64,000 nt of DNA from Rhexocercosporidium sp. MPI-PUGE-AT-0058. Taxonomy: Eukaryota > Ascomycota > Leotiomycetes > Helotiales. Under the pieces are notes generated by a model. That model was not told where the DNA came from. It saw only the letters and a program-made list of their open reading frames with translations, and did no database searches. The translations under genes were made by a program, and so were the position numbers. Shown here piece after piece: positions 58,061 to 64,000 of the stretch. The stretch lies in NCBI GenBank assembly GCA_020746875.1, contig JAGTJL010000037.1, forward strand, positions 1 through 64,000, written 5' to 3'. Each line of letters opens with the position of its first letter. Within the stretch, counting starts at the first letter, position 1.

Positions 58061-59881
58061 ACTAAAACTGAACTTGCTAAAGGGGGCAAAAGATTAGCCG
58101 AGTATAAGTTAAATTAAGTTTATTAATTAGTCCGCAAGAGGTAGGCTTAAAATAAATAAAGGCAAGAGGTTATACTAATAAATAACTTATCTTACTCCTG
58201 AGTATAATATTAATCTAGCCAAATAAGAAGATATTCTAAAGGATGGTTTAAGTAATACTTAGCTTATATTATTACTTAGCATAAAGTGAGTCAGGCCGTG
58301 TAAGGAGTTGCCCTAGTGAAAGGGCTCGATTACTCAACTTATACTCTCTTTTAACATAATGTAAGTCTGTCTACCTAGACAGGATTTCTAAGGGACCGGG
58401 TTTGCATGATTTAATTGTGAAGTAGTAGCACGGGAAGAAGAGTAAATACGTCAGCTTAATGCTCCCCAGATTATGCCGTGAGCTAATGTGTATATAACAA
58501 TATAAAGTAGAGTTTATTATCAGCACTTCTTATGCCTTGCTTTATCGTGTGATAGAGGTGCTATTTAGGGAATTTATACTTAACGAGCTTAGTGCTAAGT
58601 ATTATATATTAACGAATTAAGTGACGCTTTTTAAGATATATAAAATAAAGGTAAAGTAATAAGGGTATTTTTAAGTAGTTCTAGCTTAGGCCGTTTATAA
58701 AGCTTAAGTAAAGACTAAAGGTATTTAAATAAGAAAGAGAATAAGGGTATTAAAAGGAAAGTATAAAGTATCTTAAATTATAAAATAAAAGTAAAATGTT
58801 TAATTATATTAAACGCTATTTACTTTAAGCCCGTTTCTAATCTTAAAGCTTAAGCTAGCTAAAAAAAAGAAGAGGAAAATACGCCGCGGCCATCTTAAAG
58901 AGTCCCGTCACGTGGTCACGTCATATGACTAGCTCTCCATTATTCATTCCCTTATTCGGCTCGCAGGAAACACTCGGAATAACCCTCGGGGCCATACGCT
59001 TACAATTAATAAAAAAACAAAAGAAGACGGAGATATTAGTACATTTCCTTGTTATCTTCATCACGTGATTGTTATAGCCTCAGGCTCTATTGTCCTCTGT
59101 TTATCGGCGGAACCCAAGCTCCGTATTATTTTTCAGTGGAGGTTACGCCCTTGATTAAATGGCGTTAGTACTGTGGCTAGCGAATCATAGCTATATTAAA
59201 CGACCTAAACTATTAATTATAACTCATTCCTCGAAACCAGCAGGAGCAGCTTCTATTAATTAATTAGGTTTATTATTTAATAGCGAACCAATTAATTAAC
59301 CCTTCATAATCCCTATACGACTCTATTAAATCATATTTTAATTAAACGTAAATAAATTAAATCGCTAAAATAACCGCCTTTGCCGAAGATACGACATTAT
59401 TTTAAATTCGGCCTTCTTGCGTTTAAACCTCACCCTTTACTAAAACACTTATTACCATACATTATTTACGATTGCTTAAGTTTATTATAAAGCTGCGATC
59501 TACGCGGATCTATAAGCCTCACGCTCCTTTACGACTACAGTCGAATTTAAATCAAATAATCTTAGGTACGTTATAATATAATAGTTTATTTGTCGATAAT
59601 TATAAAGGTATTAATACTAAGTCTAAGACCGCGTAGACGAAGCTCCCGCCTGTAATTAAGGCAGCGCTCCGTATTAATACCTCATATCCTCGACTCTTAA
59701 AGCCCTCTCGAGTAACGACTAATAAATCCTCAGCTTTCACAGCTTATTAAAGCGACCTCATATACGCGTGTGCTAACTTCGACCCCTATCGAAGTGTCGA
59801 CGTTAATACCTTTAAGAATATAGTTTTAAGGTTAATTATTATTATTATTTTCAATAAATAGTATATTAATATATATATAAT
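58061..59881. other. Moderately AT-rich DNA, no gene seen
   Basis: Partial RIP look (AT-rich, frequent stops in all frames). An imperfect nested palindrome at 58907-58929 contains CACGTG and CATATG, and a further CACGTG lies near 59064. No domain recognised; the last ~50 bases may belong to the N-terminus of the following pseudogene. Confidence 0.5.
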
Positions 59882-61462
59882 ATATTAAAATATCCCTGTC
59901 CACCTCAAACTCATAACTATTAGACTCAGAAACGGAGATCTGACAGATCTGTCGAAACCGGTGCTAAAAGACCTCTAAAACGTACCTATTTAATAGAGAA
60001 AAATTTAAAAGCGTTAGAAAAAATAAGAGGACGACAAAGGAAATCTGCTGAGAGGAAGTCTACCGGACAATCGACTACAACTATAACCACTGACAAAGAT
60101 TTCGGCACAAAACTACAATAAAACAACATCATTTATACTACCATCAACGCACAAGCTCCAGATAATATCGACGGCGTCAGAGAATTATTAAATCAATCAC
60201 GAGAATCCGAACTACCTGAACTATTAGACTATTAACGGTATCTAGTAGTCACTGAGGATTACGAGAACGAACTTGGTGTAGAGATCTCTGCTTACTCGCT
60301 CCTTGCAAAACGAATATCGCGCGAGGTGGAAATTTCAAGCTACTTCTAAAGACTTAATCATACTTAGTCGGCAGTTGATAACTATTTTATTACAGGTCTC
60401 AGTGATCCGCAACCGGATCTTATTAAGTCTTATCGTAAGACTGATTACCCTCTACAAGCAGTTGAGGCGCTTTCTATAGATTTAACTCCTTCCTCATATA
60501 ATAAGGCGATGCCAGCTTATGCCGTTGAATTTAAGAGTTTTAACGGCGATATAAAGAAAACAAAATTATAATGCGCCTTTAATGGATTAATTATGATAGA
60601 GGGAACACGTGGCGCATATAAATACATAGACGAGTCCGATGCCGATTTTTACGGTAAAACACAGGCGCTTACAATCGCATTCAATGGCGGGCTTATCGAA
60701 TACTACGGCCATCATGCATTACAGACTCCTGGACCGTCACAACTGGCAGCCGACGGAGCAGCTCCCAACGGAGTCGCAGCCGGTAGAGCTGGGGATACTG
60801 TCAAATACCATCCATATCTCTTGGACTGCGATACCCCTTTCGCTTCACTTCGGAGCTTCCAGAGCGCATATAAGCATATTAGAAATGCTCAAGACATTGG
60901 TTATAAGTGGGCAACTGAAAGGAAAGATACATTATAGGCATATACAAATAGAGATAATACATAAACTTCGCCAGATGTTATAACATTTGCGCAGCAACTG
61001 TCGAACGATTCCCCGGTTTCTATCTCTTTAGGTATACCAAATGACTACGACGCCTATGACGACGGGGTTCCAATACCTGCGCAGCAACCGACCGATTCCT
61101 TGATTCCCGTCTCCTCAGGTCCACTAGACGGCTATAACTACGATGCCTCTGACGATGACGTGGACCCAACTGACCAACTACTCAGAGAGTCCTGGACGAA
61201 TAATAAATGCGCTTCGCCTAATACTCAAACATATAATCCGATAACTCCACCGCAATCGTCGAAAAATGTTTCGGTTTTACTTGAGTTACAGCGGCTGTCA
61301 GTATTAACTATTATAGAGCCTAGGGGAAATGTTGACTTAAATGCGCGTAATCATAGGAAGACTCGGGCCTAAACACGTTATGCTGTTGCTCTCGAAGAGC
61401 AAAGGGAGGTTAATAAAACTAAGCAGCGAAAGACTCGCACGAAGTATTACGTCTCTTAATAG
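59882..61462 (+). pseudogene. PD-(D/E)XK nuclease-like fungal protein gene, RIP-type stops
   Basis: One plus-strand frame runs the whole length (about 525 codons) and is broken only by TAA/TAG codons, at 59921, 60119, 60233, 60347, 60365, 60569, 60935, 60962 and 61370, each explainable as Gln (or Trp) hit by C-to-T. N-terminus: basic, KRRSDRSVETGAKRPLKRTY then LKALEKI. Core: SYRKTDYPLQAVEALSIDL, YNKAMPAYAVEFKSFNGD (E-x-K of a restriction-like nuclease fold), CAFNGLIMIEGTRGAYKYID, FYGKTQALTIAFNGGLIEYY and SAYKHIRNAQDIGYKWATER. This layout resembles the fungal DUF7924 / PD-(D/E)XK-like group; the family name is from memory and uncertain. The tail is acidic and low-complexity, ending with a basic stretch. 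Function is unknown; such genes are common near fungal transposons. Confidence 0.62.
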
Positions 61463-63079
61463 AGCCCATAAAGCTCTTAGATTACGTTTTACGGTCGGAG
61501 AAATTTGCTGAGCACTTGCTTCTATAATCGGTCGCCGGCTCCCTATTTACATTTTCTACATTTATAGGTTTCTTGGCTGCCGTCAATCTTATTATAATAC
61601 CGCTGTTAAGCTTCATTAATCATCCGTCTTTAGTTATCACGATTATAGCTTGCGCGCCCTCGAGGTCGCTGGAATGACTAAGCATTTGGAAGCTGCTCTT
61701 TAATACTAGTGCATGTTATAAGTGGGATTTAATAAATTCTTCCTTGTGGTAGGGGTTTATTAATTCTGGCTAAAGACAGAACTCTTCTAATATGAGATTC
61801 CTATAATATTCAGTTTCATTCCAGATCTTCTCAGTTCAGTTAAGTTTAGTTCTCATGTGTAAGTCGTGCTTAATCAATACAGATAGCCCCTATATATGTA
61901 ATCGTCAAAGGTGGAAGGAGGGTCTGAAGCGGAGGAGAAGAACAGGGTTTCGGTAGTTTTCAGTTTTGTTTATTTTCGCATTTTCCCCTTTCGAACGATA
62001 TGGCTGTAGCAAAGCAACTTCCTCTCCGTGTTCTATTTATTGTGCGTCGAGATCGAGTGGCTGGTCATTATTATTAACTTAAACTTTTCGTGCGCTTCGT
62101 GTTATTAATTGAAGTTTCTCGGTCAATAGTGAAACGTACTGCGAATTATGCTGTGTAATAGTGCTAATTGTATTAAATGATATCAGATGCTTATATACTA
62201 TAGTCTTCCGTATAACGAAAAATGCTGGAATCTCGTGAATATTGCGGTGACTTTTGTAGTATTTGCTTGTGGAAGTAATAGGTTTCGCTCCAGGTTGGTC
62301 AGAGCTCGCACCATATTAGACCTGATCACCTCATGGGGATATATTATAGCCTAAAAGGCAAGTTCACAACATCGAATATAACAAACAGACTCTAATGCTT
62401 TCCAAACTACACTTCAATTTGTAAAATCGATCCCATAAGCTGCCGTGAATAGGCTTAAAGGCTTCCCAAATCCGACTTTCATACTACTGTCTATGACTTT
62501 GGTATATAGCTCTTACTCTGCCACTAACTGTCCTCCTGTGTTCGCGCTCCTTAGATACCTGGTGGGCTGTAGGTATAATAAAGCTATTTTGCAACTCAGT
62601 AAGCTTTAGTACCTATGATCCCACGACCACCCTGGTCCTTATAGGAGAAAGCCTTCCTAACAACGTTCTCTCTCGTCTAAATCGGCTCTTCCATACTCAT
62701 GTTCCTTATTTAAGGAATTTAGATCCTCTGAAAATTATATAATTGTGTATGCCCTGCTAGGCTAAGTTTGCCTACTGCGTGTTTTATTAATTGCTAATGC
62801 TACTTTATTGAAGTTAAAGAATCGGACTACAGTTAAAAGAAGCGATAATGCTTCCCCAGACCTCTAAACTTACGTGTGCTCCTGAGCATACTTTATTATA
62901 CCGTGGTTACTTCTAAGATTTAGGTAATCTGATCGAGGCTGTATTGAAGTAGAAAATCCCTGAGGAGTTGCTGCCGGCTTATAAGAACGCTTTACTATAG
63001 CTACCTTCCTCTATGCGGACCACGTCCGTGATCGCTTCCCAGCACAATCCCATCTACTACTTATGCCCAGAGCCGTGAA
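61463..63079. other. No recognisable gene
   Basis: Near-normal composition, with short frames on both strands. A stretch near 62935-63060 reads KIPEELLPAYKNALL in one plus frame, faintly like EELVPAYRYKHIRM in the piggyBac tail at 52460, but without further support. Confidence 0.5.
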
Positions 63080-63511
63080 CTAGCATGCCTTAGGGACGAT
63101 TCGAGATCGAGTCGTAGTCGCTTTCGAGGCTGTTATCGCGACTGGCCACACTGTTATCTTTGAGCATGACGAGTTGGCATCTGCAGGAAGTTTAGGTTCG
63201 GTGTTCGTGTTCTTGGATGCAGTTCGTTCCTGGCGGTGTTGTAAGTGTGCGCTTCTACGAGAAGGAGGTTCTGGTTGTTCTTTCTTAATACCCTGTAGCC
63301 GCGTTCCTATTAACGATAAGTCAAAATACACAACGGTATGAATAGCTTGCTCACTTTCGTTTTTTAGCACTAAGTCTTGCTGCCCAATCTTTCGGGTGTT
63401 AAGAGGGGTAAGAAGTGGGTTTATATTGCCGCTGGGTTGATAGACGGAGGTAGATGGAAGAGTCTGGCAACGGGAATCATTTCTATTTTTGTTAATTCGT
63501 AAACGCAGCAT
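63080..63511 (-). CDS. Doubtful small ORF, 143 codons, hydrophilic
   Basis: ATG at 63511-63509 starting MLRLRINKNRN and ending KATTTRSRIVPKAC. Rich in Ser, Thr, Lys and Arg; no signal peptide, no membrane segment, no motif known to me. Length above chance for this composition but with no support from context; a spurious frame is as likely as a gene. Confidence 0.2.
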   Translation of the reverse strand: MLRLRINKNRNDSRCQTLPSTSVYQPSGNINPLLTPLNTRKIGQQDLVLKNESEQAIHTVVYFDLSLIGTRLQGIKKEQPEPPSRRSAHLQHRQERTASKNTNTEPKLPADANSSCSKITVWPVAITASKATTTRSRIVPKAC

Positions 63512-63682
63512 CCCTCCCCCGGAACCGCTTACATCTAAGACTAGCTTATCGACGTTAAAGATTAAACATCCGGTGCTGGGGAATGCCGATTACAGAGATG
63601 GAAGAAAAGTTGGCATCGCAAATCGTTTGCTTGCCGCGGAATATGTCAGAATTAGTGTTTCAGGCGTACAGCTGTGATTCGC

Positions 63683-63704
63683 TGACGGCAGGTTCGACCC
63701 GTCA
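63683..63704. repeat. Small hairpin
   Basis: TGACGG (63683-63688) pairs with CCGTCA (63699-63704) around a 10-base loop containing GGTTCGA. Looks like a tRNA T-arm at first sight but no tRNA body surrounds it. Confidence 0.4.
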
Positions 63705-63752
63705 CTGAAATACGGGGCTCGGGCTCCGCCGGAAAATCAGCTGAGGTGATAA

Positions 63753-63771
63753 TTGCAGCCTGAGGCTGCAA
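63753..63771. repeat. 19-bp palindrome
   Basis: TTGCAGCCTGAGGCTGCAA: two 9-base arms around a single G, perfectly paired. No neighbouring gene end that would make it a terminator is known. Confidence 0.6.
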
Positions 63772-64000
63772 GGAGAGCCAAGAGGAGACTCTCATTTGTT
63801 ATTGATTAGTCATTATTTACATGTGCATCGACATTTTCAAAAGCTCTCGGCCTATTTTTAGTGCATCACTTCCGCCAGTGGATATCTGCCTTGCAATCCT
63901 CCCCATGCACATGCACAGCGAGCCTCCCAGGTGATGTTTGTCAACTTATTCTCATAGAAAGAAGTTCGTCTTGATATTGTATTTAGATCCCTTAGAACTC

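Noticed and set aside
62935..63060. Second piggyBac tail based on EELLPAYKNALL
   Set aside because: Only a short, weak similarity; no Cys-rich tail or DDE block nearby.
63683..63704. A tRNA gene suggested by GGTTCGA in a hairpin
   Set aside because: The stem/loop sizes do not fit a T-arm and there is no acceptor, D or anticodon arm around it.

Overview
The window is from a filamentous ascomycete (Pezizomycotina). A plant-cell-wall GH3 enzyme has short GT..AG introns, HET-domain and NB-ARC (NLR) genes are present, and about 48.7 kb carries the mark of repeat-induced point mutation (RIP). In that block CA and TG dinucleotides are nearly gone while CG is kept, Gln/Trp codons have become stops, and catalytic Asp codons have become Asn.

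Layout. (1) 1-1286, minus strand: the N-terminal part of a secreted GH3 beta-xylosidase, the only clearly intact gene. (2) 1287-3549: ordinary base composition, no gene recognised, a 10-mer repeated four times. (3) 3550-52237: a RIP-mutated AT-rich block made of nested transposons. (4) 52238-64000: mixed-composition DNA with broken or relict genes: a piggyBac C-terminus, a LINE 3' end, a HET gene, an NB-ARC gene, a Tc1 fragment, tandem repeats, and a PD-(D/E)XK-like gene with RIP-type stops.

Nesting, worked out from terminal repeats, target-site duplications (TSDs) and reading frames. A truncated Copia element (3550-8742) carries a Fot1/pogo element (6019-8482, 80-bp inverted ends, TA target). 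Next is a piggyBac transposase gene (9037-52801) split by two insertions: Copia-B (9583-45448, TSD CTTTC) and gypsy-4 (45615-52237, TSD AATAG/GATAG). Copia-B holds gypsy-1 (10223-16977, TSD CTTTA), a solo LTR (17778-18119, TSD AAAGA) and gypsy-3 (21262-42558). Gypsy-3 holds gypsy-2 (24759-33048, TSD ACTAT) and, in its own LTR, another solo LTR (42057-42502, TSD TAATT). Subtracting the insertions gives equal LTR lengths (485/485, 257/257, 218/218, 429/429) and restores the piggyBac frame.

Most unusual signals: (a) gypsy-3 has extra coding sequence after the integrase, and both this and its gag side carry many copies of a near-palindromic motif that reads Thr-x-Asn-Pro-Gly-Leu-x-Val; (b) two chromoviral gypsy copies of one family have unrelated U3 regions; (c) short terminal repeats and solo LTRs escaped RIP inside heavily mutated DNA; (d) GC-rich islands with a possible antisense frame at the 3' end of Copia-B; (e) adjacent broken HET and NLR genes beside the transposon block. 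Nothing here looks like a functional new system; the interest lies in a readable insertion history and the odd gypsy-3 coding repeat.
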